Origin: Verrucomicrobiia bacterium
GTDB lineage: Bacteria; Verrucomicrobiota; Verrucomicrobiia; Opitutales; Cerasicoccaceae
Assembly (NCBI GenBank): GCA_030432235.1
Contig: JAUIHT010000008.1
Coordinates: 186,001 to 250,000 of the forward strand
Direction: 5' to 3'
Length of the DNA stretch: 64,000 bases
This document shows positions 17,130 through 25,352 of the stretch, piece by piece (within the stretch, counting starts at the first letter, position 1; every line of letters begins with the position of its first letter). A program made the translations under genes and the position numbers. Under the pieces are notes generated by a model, which was not told where the DNA came from, did not search any database, and saw only the letters and a list, made by a program, of their open reading frames with translations.

Positions 17130-18380
17130 TTACCAGGGAGTGAAGGTGGTGCCAAAGACACCGAACTCGCCCTCGGCGTTGTCACCGGAGCCATCCCAGT
17201 AATCAGCCTGGAAGGTGAGGTCGCCGGTTTCGTAACCGCGGGGCATGTTGCCCACGTAGCCGCCTTGCCCCTCCAGGGACGTCACCGTGTCGTTGTCGAA
17301 ATCGACAGTGGCGATGAGGACATCCCCGGCCTCGGGGGTGAACTCGTTCTGGCCGCCGTTGTTGTCTGCGTACCATTTGTCGAGGGAGACGTTGTAGACT
17401 ACAGCGACCACATGATCGGCGTTGCCCGTCAGGACGTTGAAGCGCGTGTTGACGTCCGTGGCGCTGTACATGAGGTAGCCGCTGCCGGTTCGCCAGTCCG
17501 TTGCGCAGACGCCGTCACCGACATCGCCGAGGTCGACGGGTCCGGAGGCGCCGCCGGTGGAGTTCGCGGTGAAGAAGGTGCCCTCGACAACATAGTCGGC
17601 CTCATCACTGTCGTTGGAGCCGTTCCACTGGTTGGCAATGTAGGTGAGGTCGCCGTTGTAGTAGCCGTACATGACCCCGAACTCCACGCCCGCATAGCCC
17701 TGCAGTGAGCTTACCGTATTGTTGGTGAAATCGACGGCGGCCAGAAGGACATCCGTCGAAACCGGCGTGAAGGCGACCTGGCCGTAGTTTTTATCGGCAT
17801 ACCATTGTCCGCCCGAGTAGTAGACGGCGATGATGTGATCGGCGTTACCGGAGAAGGCGGTAAAACGGGTGGCGGTATCCTCCTCGCTGTACATGAGGTA
17901 GCCGGTGCCGGTACGCCAGTCCGTCGCGGCCACGCCGCTGTTAAGGTTACCGACATCGTAGGTGCTTCCGGCGCCGGGACCATTGGGAGTGAAGGTGGTT
18001 CCCTCGACGAAGAAGTCACCGTCGTCGCTATCGTTACTGCCGTCCCAGCGATCGGCAATGTACACCAGGTTCCCTGTGTAGTAGCCGGACGGGATGCCGT
18101 AGACGAGCTCGTTGCGTCCCTCCAGGGATTCGATGGTGTCGTTGTCGAAGTCGATCGTGGCCAGAAGTACATCCGAAGCGACCGGCGTAAACGTTGTCTG
18201 GCCGTAGTTCTTGTCCGCGTACCATTGCCCGCCGGAATAATAGACGGCGATCAGGTGGTCGGCGTTGCCAGAGAAGGCGGTGAAGCGGGTGGCGGTATCT
18301 TCCTCACTGTACATAAGGTAGCCGGTGCCGGTGCGCCAGTCCGTCCCCGCGATGCCGCTGTTGACGTCACCGATGTCGAT
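17130..18380 (-). repeat. Three tandem about 139-residue modules in the GH16 C-terminus
   Basis: Units begin with DIGDVNSG (near 18379), DVGNLNSG (near 17957) and DLGDVGDG (near 17537). Each then contains TDWRTGxGYLMYS, a GNADHxxAV strand, QWYADKN, VLLATIDF-like and SLEG segments, and an FTP end. Units one and two are very alike at DNA level, for example around the GYLMYSEED codons, which points to recent duplication. Two diverged copies occur in the neighbouring 20426-23548 protein. The fold and function are unknown; polysaccharide binding is a reasonable guess. Confidence 0.8.
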
Positions 18381-20261
18381 GGGGTCGGGATCGCCTTCGC
18401 CTTCGTAGATGCTTACATTGATGAAGCGAGCGTAGTTCTGGTTATTGACATCGTTGTCGGCAGCGATGGCCAGGTAGGAAATCGCTCCGGTATAGTAGCT
18501 GCCGATTGCGATGGGCAGCTCCATCTGTCCGCCTTCCGTTATGTAGACGTTGGCGTCCTGCCAGGCGTTACTCCATATCTGGCTGCCGGCGAGTTGGAAG
18601 ATGCGCTTGTCGTTGGTTTCGTCGTTGTCGTTCTCCAGGCCGATGCCGAGGATTTCCCCCGCGATGGCAGAATCGACGGTAAACTTCAGCACGGTGTCTT
18701 CCGTGATGGTGTAGTTGAGCGGGAACTTCACCCAACCGTTACGGCCGATGCCAAACTCGTAGCCGTTGTCGGCCAGTGCGACGGCGGCACCCTCGTTGGC
18801 GGTGCCTCCGTAGACGGTATAGTCTTCACCGAATTTGATGACGCCGTTGCTTTCGATGGATGTCGTTGTTGGCGGCGAAGTCGATTTGGTGCCCGACCAG
18901 ACGCGGACCCAGTCCACCTCCATGGTGGCGCCGTCGATGGTCGCACTGGGGGTGTTGCCATCCCAGCCACCGGTCTGCAGCGACAGAATAAGGTACATGG
19001 GCGTGTCGGCTACGCGTGTGTTGGCAAAGGTGGCGGTCTTGACGTCGTCGATATAAAACTCGATCAGGTCGGGCTCCCAATAGATGGCGTAGGTGTGCCA
19101 CTGGCTGGTGTCGTCGACGGGTGGGCGGCCCCAGGCTTCGGCCTTGTGGTTGCTGGAATAGCCGTCCCAATGACATACGTGAGAGGTGTTGGTGTTGCCC
19201 CAGACCCCGAGTGATTCCATGATGTCGATTTCCATGCCGGCGCCGTAGGTGTTCACCGTGGTGTCGTTGTTGCCGCTGCCGTAGGCTTCCCAGATACTAA
19301 GCAACACCTCGCTGCCATAGTTGGTGTTCGCGACTGTGCCACCCTTGACTGGTGCATCCGCTACCGGGTCGTAAGGAATGCCGTTAATGATCAGCACAGG
19401 GCGATCGCTCGCGTTGGTGGCTTCGCGGCTGTGGTATTCGATCCGGTTCCAGTTGCGAAGCGTGTCCGCCAGGCAGAGGGTGAAAACCTGGTCCGAATTC
19501 GCCACCTGATCGGCGATGAAGGCGGTGACATCGAGATCTACGGTCGAGCCGATTGTCCGGTTGTCGTAAGACTGGTCGAGCCAACGGGGGTCTTCGGGGA
19601 CGGGCATGTTATTCCAGGTGATGCCCGTTTCGGTCCAGTTGTCATCGTCGACGCCAAAGGCCACCGTGTTGGTTTTGGCGGTGGTGGGGCTGGTATTTTG
19701 AATACCGGCAACTTTCAGGCGCAGCACGGCACTGGTGATGGTGCCGAGGCTGGCGCTGCTGAGGTCGAACTTGAGGTAGGAGCGATTGAAGTAATTTTGA
19801 TAACTGTATATTCCACGGTCGGGCATGGTCCAGAAGGCCGGCCAGAGTCCCGTAATGTTATCCCAGCGGATGCGGGCCTCGAAATAGCCGTAGGCCTGGG
19901 TGAAGCCGGGGGTTTCGCCGTCGCGCGAATACATGCGGAAGGTGCTGATTTCTCCCGCGGAATAGTTGTAGTTTTTTCCGTTCTGGACGGCAGCTTCCTG
20001 GTGTGCGGTGAGTCGTAGCACGCCGTTAACCAATTCGATGTTCTCGCGTTTGATGGCTGCACCGATGCCGTATTCCGTGGCGGAGCCCGCCGGACTGCCA
20101 TCGTGGCTGCCTTGTCGCCAGACGGTGCCGTCCAGGATGGCGTCGTCAAATTCGTCTTCGAAGGTCAGGGAGAAACTCCCAGGAGGAGGAGCGGCATGGA
20201 GGGAGATGCACGCGCAGAGAAGCAATGCCGAAAGACATTTCGGCCAGTATCTTTTTATCAT
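17130..20261 (-). CDS. Secreted GH16 hydrolase interrupted by a permuted CBM96-like module, with three C-terminal repeats
   Basis: This 1043-residue protein has a signal peptide (MIKRYWPKCLSALLLCACISLHA). GH16 begins at FSLTFEDEFDDAILD and runs to LWPAFWTMPDRG (about residue 150). About 185 residues of another domain then intervene before GH16 resumes at GMEIDIMESLG (E344, D346, E349) and ends near WVRVWSG. The insert has NRSYLKFDLS, then WTETGITWNN, DVTAF, SREATN and VLIING, and last VKGGTVANTNYGSEVLL. These are CBM96/DNRLRE motifs, but the strand normally first in the module comes last. After GH16 comes a beta-sandwich-like region (about 480-625, with FQLAGSQIWSN and YYTGAISYLAI), then three tandem repeats of about 139 residues. 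It should act outside the cytoplasm on a cell-wall galactan or glucan. It lies 164 bases downstream of the GH16 gene ending at 20426 and has a strong terminator. Confidence 0.88.
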   Translation of the reverse strand: MIKRYWPKCLSALLLCACISLHAAPPPGSFSLTFEDEFDDAILDGTVWRQGSHDGSPAGSATEYGIGAAIKRENIELVNGVLRLTAHQEAAVQNGKNYNYSAGEISTFRMYSRDGETPGFTQAYGYFEARIRWDNITGLWPAFWTMPDRGIYSYQNYFNRSYLKFDLSSASLGTITSAVLRLKVAGIQNTSPTTAKTNTVAFGVDDDNWTETGITWNNMPVPEDPRWLDQSYDNRTIGSTVDLDVTAFIADQVANSDQVFTLCLADTLRNWNRIEYHSREATNASDRPVLIINGIPYDPVADAPVKGGTVANTNYGSEVLLSIWEAYGSGNNDTTVNTYGAGMEIDIMESLGVWGNTNTSHVCHWDGYSSNHKAEAWGRPPVDDTSQWHTYAIYWEPDLIEFYIDDVKTATFANTRVADTPMYLILSLQTGGWDGNTPSATIDGATMEVDWVRVWSGTKSTSPPTTTSIESNGVIKFGEDYTVYGGTANEGAAVALADNGYEFGIGRNGWVKFPLNYTITEDTVLKFTVDSAIAGEILGIGLENDNDETNDKRIFQLAGSQIWSNAWQDANVYITEGGQMELPIAIGSYYTGAISYLAIAADNDVNNQNYARFINVSIYEGEGDPDPIDIGDVNSGIAGTDWRTGTGYLMYSEEDTATRFTAFSGNADHLIAVYYSGGQWYADKNYGQTTFTPVASDVLLATIDFDNDTIESLEGRNELVYGIPSGYYTGNLVYIADRWDGSNDSDDGDFFVEGTTFTPNGPGAGSTYDVGNLNSGVAATDWRTGTGYLMYSEEDTATRFTAFSGNADHIIAVYYSGGQWYADKNYGQVAFTPVSTDVLLAAVDFTNNTVSSLQGYAGVEFGVMYGYYNGDLTYIANQWNGSNDSDEADYVVEGTFFTANSTGGASGPVDLGDVGDGVCATDWRTGSGYLMYSATDVNTRFNVLTGNADHVVAVVYNVSLDKWYADNNGGQNEFTPEAGDVLIATVDFDNDTVTSLEGQGGYVGNMPRGYETGDLTFQADYWDGSGDNAEGEFGVFGTTFTPW

Positions 20262-20425
20262 GGGTATGGGGGTTAGGGGTGAAGCACGCAGGTGGCAGTT
20301 GCCTGACCGGCGACTCAGAGCTTAACACTCTCCCGAAAAAAGCGGTAGTCGTATTCCGCTAATTATTGTGCAAATATCCGACCCTTTCTTGGCCTGCGGA
20401 TTTTGAACGGCGGCCGGCTTATATC

Positions 20426-23400
20426 TTAAGCATCCGGTGCCTGAGGCACCTCAGGAAACATCAGCCGGAAAAAGACGGTGGGTTCGGACGCACCTGCTTC
20501 AAGCTCACGTGTGGCCGTTTGATCCGCTTCGTTAATCACTTCGTCGGTCAAGGCGGATTCCAGCCAGGTGACCAAGTCGGTGGAGTATTGCAGGCGATAA
20601 TCCAGATCGCTGATGGGGCGGGGGTATTCGATGCTGAAATCGAGACCACCACTGCTGTTGTGCGACATTGAACACTGCAGGATATTTCCCGAATCGTAAC
20701 GCATCGGGTCGGAGCCGAGCGCAAACTCGGCGAAGTTGGTTCGGCCATCATCGTCCGTGTCGTGCCAGAGGGTTCTTGCCGTAGAAGCGACGCCGGCCCA
20801 GTCACGTGCTATCCGCCAGGCATTATATAACTCGTGCGGAGTAGGTGCGTTCAGTCGAAAGGCACTGCCGGTGATACTGACCGGGCCGTCTTCGGATTCG
20901 TCTCCCCATTGATTCGGGGTAAAGCCGATATCGCCACTGAGGTAGCCTTTTCTGATGCCTTGTTCAAAGCCGTTTTCGCCGAGGTGCAAGTCCACGGTGT
21001 CATCGCGAAAGTGAATGGAGGCCAGGATGAGGTCCGTTGGATTGGGGATGAAGGCCACCGCCTTGGTGCCGCTGTTGTAGTACCACTGGCCCTCCTCGCA
21101 AAAGACAGCGACTAAATGGTCGGCGTTGCCGTCGCGTATGTTGAAGCGTGTGTTCACATTCTCGGCGCTGTACAGAAGATACCCGGTCAGGATTTGGTCG
21201 GCACTGATAGCGATGCCCTGATTGAGCGCACCGAGTTGGTAGTCACCGGATGGCAGCGGCAGAGGCACATCTGAGTGTGGCGTGAAACCGCTGCCGCTGA
21301 CGGCAAACTCACCGGCCGGATTTTCGCCGCCTCCGTTCCAGACGTTGGCGTAGTAGGCGAGGTCGCCGTCCGCGTATCCGTAGTGAATGCCCTCGTAGGT
21401 ATCGTGTTCCCCTTCCAGCGAGCTCACGGTGTCGTTGCTGAAATTGACGGTGGCCAGAAGCACGTCCGTTGGCGCGGGCTCGAAAGCGATCTGGCCGTAG
21501 TTGCGGTCCACGTACCACTGCCCGCCGGAGTAGAAGACCGCGACGACGTGATTGGCGTTGCCGTTAAACGCGCCGAAGCGACTGAAGACATTCTCCGCAC
21601 TGTACATCAAAAAGCCAGTGCCGCTGCGCCAGTCCGTGCCTGCCACGCCGCTGCCCACTGCGCCGAGCGGCACGCTTTGAGTGGTGTCCGTCCCGGCTTC
21701 GCGCAGGCGCAGGTTGCGAATGACGGCATCGATGGAGGGCTTGCTGTCGTCATCGGCGACAATGGCCAGGTTGATCATGGGGCCCGTGTAGTACTCGCCG
21801 ATGGGGATGGAAAAGGTCTGTGGGCCGGAGCCGTCGACGTAGGTGCGGTAGTTCTGGTAGGTGTTGCTCCAGGTCTGTCTGCCGCCCAGTTGAAAAACGC
21901 GCACGTTGCCGGTCTCGAGATTGTTCTCGTCCAGTCCGATGGCGAAGATTTCACCCAGGTCCGTGGCTTCGAGTTGAAACTCCAGAATCGTGTCCGGCCC
22001 GACCTGAGTGACAACCGGCAGCCGGATCCAGCTGTTGCCTTTGACATAAAACTCGGCGCCGTCCGCCGAAGGGCCGCTGAGCCCCTGAATGCCTTGCGAG
22101 CCGTAAGAGCCGAAATCGTTGCCGAAGACGACGCGACCGTCGTCTTCGACCATGGTATGGTCGCGCGTGCGCGGATCGCGTTCGCCGCTCCAAACGCGTA
22201 CCCAGTCGACTTCGAAGGCTTGGCCGTCGATGGCGGGGTCGATCTGGTCGTTGCCGTGCCAACCGCCCAACTGCATCGACAGGAGGAGGTAGGCTTCGAG
22301 ATCCGTCGCGCGTGAGTCGCGGAAGGTTCCGGTCAGCTCGCCGTCGACATAAAACTCAATCAGCCCCGGCGCCCAGTACGCGCCGTAGGTGTGAAACTCG
22401 GATGTGTCTTCAACCGGGTAGCCCCAGCCGGTGTTTTTCACGCTTCCGCCGCTGTTGTAACCATCCCAATGCAACGCGTTGGAAGCGCGTTGGCTGCCCC
22501 AAACGCCGAGGGCTTCGAGGATGTCGATCTCCATGCCGCCGTGGGTGGTGATGGCCGTATTGCCCCAGTAGTCGCCGACGTTCAGGACCGCGCTACTGCC
22601 GTGTTTGGCGTTCGGATTGCCCAGGTTGACATAGGTGTCCTCTGTTGCTTCGTGGGATACGCTGTTGATGATGAGCTGCGGGCGCAGTGAGGGCGTAGCG
22701 GCTTCCCGGCTGTGGAAAAGGGTGGTCTGTGCCTTCATCAGGGTATCGGCCAAAGCGAAGGAGATGACGCCATCGCCGTCGAGCTGACTGCTGACAAAAT
22801 CGGTCACATCGATGTCGATGACATCCCCGGGCTCCCCGATGACGCCATGCAGTTGCTTCAGGAAGAGCGGATCCCAGCTCGGCTGGGTGTTCCAGGTCAT
22901 GTTGCTTTCGCTCCAGTCGTCCGCCTCCATGCGGAAGACCAGGACGTGTCGCGCTTTGTCCTCGGCCAGCACTTCGGGGTCGAAGGAATCGATAGTCAGC
23001 CGTAGCGTGGCTGTGTCGACGGTGTTAATGGATTCCCCGGAGAGGTCGAACTTGAGGAAAGCGCGGTTGTGCCGGTACGGGTTGCCGTAATTACCACGAT
23101 CGGGCATGGTCCAAAAGGCGGGCCACAAGCCGGTGACGGACGGCCAGCGCAACCGAGCCTCGAAGTAGCCGTAGCGTTGCTTGAAGCGCCGGAAGGTGGT
23201 GATTTCCGCCCCGCCGTAATCGTAAGTCTGGGCATTCCAGACCGTGGGGGCAGTCGATGCCTTGAGCCGCAGAATGCCGTCGGACACCTCGATGTTGTCC
23301 GGATTGTTTCCGCCTTGCCCGCCGATGCCGCCCCAGTGCCCGGCCAGTTTCCATTTGCTGCCGTCTAGGGTGGTGCCTTCGAACTCGTCGGAGAAGGTCA

Positions 23401-23548
23401 TCTCCCAAGTGCCCGGTGGGGGCGTCGCGGTCAGAGCGGCTGTGTATAGTGCCAGCAGGGGGAGACAGCAGAGCGATTCCTTCGTGCCAGGGATTAAGAA
23501 ACGATGCTTACGGGAACGGACTGGGGGTGCTTGTCTGTGTGCCTCCAT
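20426..23548 (-). CDS. Secreted GH16 hydrolase with inserted permuted CBM96-like module and two C-terminal repeats
   Basis: The ATG at 23548 (MEAHRQAPPVRSRKHRF) gives 1040 residues, and its A overlaps the TAA of the upstream GH16-like gene (TAATG), so the two are translationally coupled. A signal-anchor or signal sequence lies at CCLPLLALYTAALTA. GH16 starts at WEMTFSDEFEGTTLDGSKW. It is broken after LWPAFWTMPDRG by about 185 residues (NRAFLKFDLS, SNMTWNTQP, DVTDFV, SREAATP, QLIINS, then DTYVNLGNPNAKHGSSAVLNV) and resumes at GMEIDILEALG (E340, D342, E345). A beta-sandwich region (FQLGGRQTWSN, YYTGPMINLAI) follows, then two diverged copies of the repeat found in 17130-20261. The end is DTDDDGRTNFAEFALGSDP plus about 90 residues of a C-terminal domain common on secreted verrucomicrobial enzymes. 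It is a paralogue of the next gene with the same unusual insertion. Confidence 0.87.
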   Translation of the reverse strand: MEAHRQAPPVRSRKHRFLIPGTKESLCCLPLLALYTAALTATPPPGTWEMTFSDEFEGTTLDGSKWKLAGHWGGIGGQGGNNPDNIEVSDGILRLKASTAPTVWNAQTYDYGGAEITTFRRFKQRYGYFEARLRWPSVTGLWPAFWTMPDRGNYGNPYRHNRAFLKFDLSGESINTVDTATLRLTIDSFDPEVLAEDKARHVLVFRMEADDWSESNMTWNTQPSWDPLFLKQLHGVIGEPGDVIDIDVTDFVSSQLDGDGVISFALADTLMKAQTTLFHSREAATPSLRPQLIINSVSHEATEDTYVNLGNPNAKHGSSAVLNVGDYWGNTAITTHGGMEIDILEALGVWGSQRASNALHWDGYNSGGSVKNTGWGYPVEDTSEFHTYGAYWAPGLIEFYVDGELTGTFRDSRATDLEAYLLLSMQLGGWHGNDQIDPAIDGQAFEVDWVRVWSGERDPRTRDHTMVEDDGRVVFGNDFGSYGSQGIQGLSGPSADGAEFYVKGNSWIRLPVVTQVGPDTILEFQLEATDLGEIFAIGLDENNLETGNVRVFQLGGRQTWSNTYQNYRTYVDGSGPQTFSIPIGEYYTGPMINLAIVADDDSKPSIDAVIRNLRLREAGTDTTQSVPLGAVGSGVAGTDWRSGTGFLMYSAENVFSRFGAFNGNANHVVAVFYSGGQWYVDRNYGQIAFEPAPTDVLLATVNFSNDTVSSLEGEHDTYEGIHYGYADGDLAYYANVWNGGGENPAGEFAVSGSGFTPHSDVPLPLPSGDYQLGALNQGIAISADQILTGYLLYSAENVNTRFNIRDGNADHLVAVFCEEGQWYYNSGTKAVAFIPNPTDLILASIHFRDDTVDLHLGENGFEQGIRKGYLSGDIGFTPNQWGDESEDGPVSITGSAFRLNAPTPHELYNAWRIARDWAGVASTARTLWHDTDDDGRTNFAEFALGSDPMRYDSGNILQCSMSHNSSGGLDFSIEYPRPISDLDYRLQYSTDLVTWLESALTDEVINEADQTATRELEAGASEPTVFFRLMFPEVPQAPDA

Positions 23549-25038
23549 TAAACGGTATCCTCCTTGCCCGCCTGTTTCGGTGCAGAGGCGGGCGCGTCCT
23601 GCGGCAGTTGATCGGTGCGTTGCCAGACGCGGATGTAGTCGACTTCCCAGTGATCCGGCAGGGAGCTCTCGTCGATGCTTTTGGTGCTGTGTTTGCTCAA
23701 GGGCATGGTGAGGGAGAGATAGCTGGTAACGTTGGCGATGTGCTCGCTGCGCCATTCGCCGGTTTTTTTGCCATCGACGTACCAGACCAGCCGGTCCGGC
23801 TCCCAGAGCATGCCGTAGACGTGCCAGCTGTCGCCGGTGGGGCCGTGGTACACGTAGCTGTCGCCCCAGTTTTTCGGTTCATGGGTGCCGGCCGGGCCGC
23901 CCCAACGTGTGCCGTAGCTGACGCGGCCAGGGCCCCATTCGGTCTGATGGCGGACAATGTCCATCTCCATGCCCTGGCCGTTGAAGTCGTGCGAGGTGCG
24001 ACGCTCGTGCATATTGAGGTTGTTGTCCGGACCACGGTCGGGGATAAGCCCGAAGACGATCGCCAGGCCGCGGGCCGTGGGCATCTTGGCGCGTATTTCG
24101 AAATAGCCGTAGCGTTGGGTCCACTTGTCGTAACTGGATAGCATGCCTGCGGCATAGTCGCGACGGGGCAGGGTGGGATCGTCGTACTGATGGCCCGGAT
24201 TCTTCTCGGTCGTCAGGCGCACTTTGCCTTCGTCGAGGGCTACGTTGGCGTCACGGTAGCGTTGAGCTTCTTCCCGGTGCGGCCCGATGATGGCCAAGTG
24301 CGTCGACCAGACGGAGGCGTCCACCGTGCCTGCGGTGAAGTCTTCGTCTAGGGTCAGGGTCCACGGGCCTTCGACGGGTGGCTGCTGGCCGATCCAGTCG
24401 GGCGTCTGCACGGCGATTTGGCGGTCTTCGGGCTTGCTGAAGCGCTCACGGGATTGCTCGGGGCTGGGCTCGCCGTAGGCTTTAGGCTCACCCATGCGCA
24501 GGACAGTCGCTTCCTTGGGATTCAGCAGGAAAAACTGGTAGGCGGTGATCCGGGAAGCATCCAGCGGATAGCCGGGCTTGCCGTTGTTCTGGCCGAAGAC
24601 GGAGTGGATGGTGACGGTTTCTCCGGGCTTGAGCAGGCGCACCTCGGTGTTCCAAAACTGCTCCTTGTGGTCGCCGGGATTGTCCACTCGCAAAGCGCCC
24701 CGCACGGCAGTCTCGCCCAGATTGGTCACGGTCAGCTCTATGCCGCGATAGGCTGACAGGTCCCAGCCGCCCTTCGGACAGGGGAAAGCAATCTTGGGAT
24801 AGCCGCCCGCTTCGAATGTCGCATGGATCGCTTTACCGCCCTCTGCTTCGGTTACCTCGGTGCGGTCCAGGCTCAGGGCTGCTATGCCATCGGAGGCATC
24901 CGGGGAGAACAGGACGCGCACATGCTCGCCCGGTGCGTTGGATTCGTTCGCCGTGAGTAAGGGGACAGATATACTGCACGCAGCCAAAAGTTGTAGGAGC
25001 CGTACGGTGAGGAAGGGGGGCGGACTGTTAAACATCAT
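23548..25038 (-). CDS. Secreted GH16-like protein lacking the acid/base glutamate
   Basis: This 496-residue protein has an N-terminal signal (FLTVRLLQLLAACSISVPLLTA). Residues about 35-200 match the N-terminal domain of 11525-13411, including the shared motif RVDNPGD and a similar VFGQNNGKPGYPLD stretch. The GH16 domain (about 220-475) keeps the family landmarks WTLTLDEDFTAGTVD, YGYFEIRAKMP and VDYIRVWQR. The catalytic motif reads MEMDIVRHQ: E358 and D360 are present, but the third position, normally glutamate, is R363. It may therefore be a non-catalytic binding protein or use another acid. The ending QLPQDAPASAPKQAGKEDTV is low complexity. It is the first gene of the minus-strand GH16 run and overlaps the next start by one base. 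Confidence 0.82.
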   Translation of the reverse strand: MMFNSPPPFLTVRLLQLLAACSISVPLLTANESNAPGEHVRVLFSPDASDGIAALSLDRTEVTEAEGGKAIHATFEAGGYPKIAFPCPKGGWDLSAYRGIELTVTNLGETAVRGALRVDNPGDHKEQFWNTEVRLLKPGETVTIHSVFGQNNGKPGYPLDASRITAYQFFLLNPKEATVLRMGEPKAYGEPSPEQSRERFSKPEDRQIAVQTPDWIGQQPPVEGPWTLTLDEDFTAGTVDASVWSTHLAIIGPHREEAQRYRDANVALDEGKVRLTTEKNPGHQYDDPTLPRRDYAAGMLSSYDKWTQRYGYFEIRAKMPTARGLAIVFGLIPDRGPDNNLNMHERRTSHDFNGQGMEMDIVRHQTEWGPGRVSYGTRWGGPAGTHEPKNWGDSYVYHGPTGDSWHVYGMLWEPDRLVWYVDGKKTGEWRSEHIANVTSYLSLTMPLSKHSTKSIDESSLPDHWEVDYIRVWQRTDQLPQDAPASAPKQAGKEDTV

Positions 25039-25079
25039 AGATGGGGTGTAGGTGGATAAATGTAGGTGAGAGTGCTCTT

Positions 25080-25109
25080 ATAGTATCAGCCGAATGAAAA
25101 TTTCGCCAG
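25080..25109 (-). promoter_or_regulatory. Possible promoter for the GH16 run
   Basis: On the minus strand CTGGCG (25109-25104) and TACTAT (25085-25080) are 18 bases apart, about 42 bases before the ATG at 25038. The match is moderate. The 314-base region 25039-25352 otherwise holds the promoter-like element of the plus-strand PEP-CTERM gene and no coding sequence. Confidence 0.3.
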
Positions 25110-25212
25110 TCGGTTACTGACATGAATTGTGTCTGTATTGGTATATGGATGCTGCATTGGCACGCTGATATAGTGCGTTTTGTACTGCTGCGTCCGTGTT
25201 TTCCGTTGGATA

Positions 25213-25241
25213 TTGACACATTCCGAGTCGTTTAAGAACTA
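25213..25241 (+). promoter_or_regulatory. Promoter-like element upstream of PEP-CTERM gene 1
   Basis: TTGACA is followed after 17 bases by GAACTA. The block from GGATATTGACACATT through GAACTACC is largely repeated upstream of the second PEP-CTERM gene at 26375-26403, at a similar distance from the start (about 110 and 100 bases). TTGACA is a perfect -35 box; GAACTA is a poor -10. Conservation between the two copies suggests function or recent duplication. Confidence 0.5.
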
Positions 25242-25352
25242 CCGCTTATACAAATCCATCTGCTATAACTATGGTTTTTAAATCAGCTCCTTCGTTCTTG
25301 GGTTCGTTCACCTGGACGAGACCCACTTGGACCGAAATTAAAACCTACCAGC

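Noticed and set aside
17130-18380. Tandem repeats considered as a CRISPR array
   Set aside because: Units are about 420 bases, coding and in frame; there are no short repeats with unique spacers here or anywhere else in the window.
17805-19214. Long plus-strand open frame of 469 residues
   Set aside because: It is antisense to the repeat and GH16 region of the 1043-residue protein; its Val/Gly/Asp-rich composition is typical of a shadow frame in GC-rich DNA.
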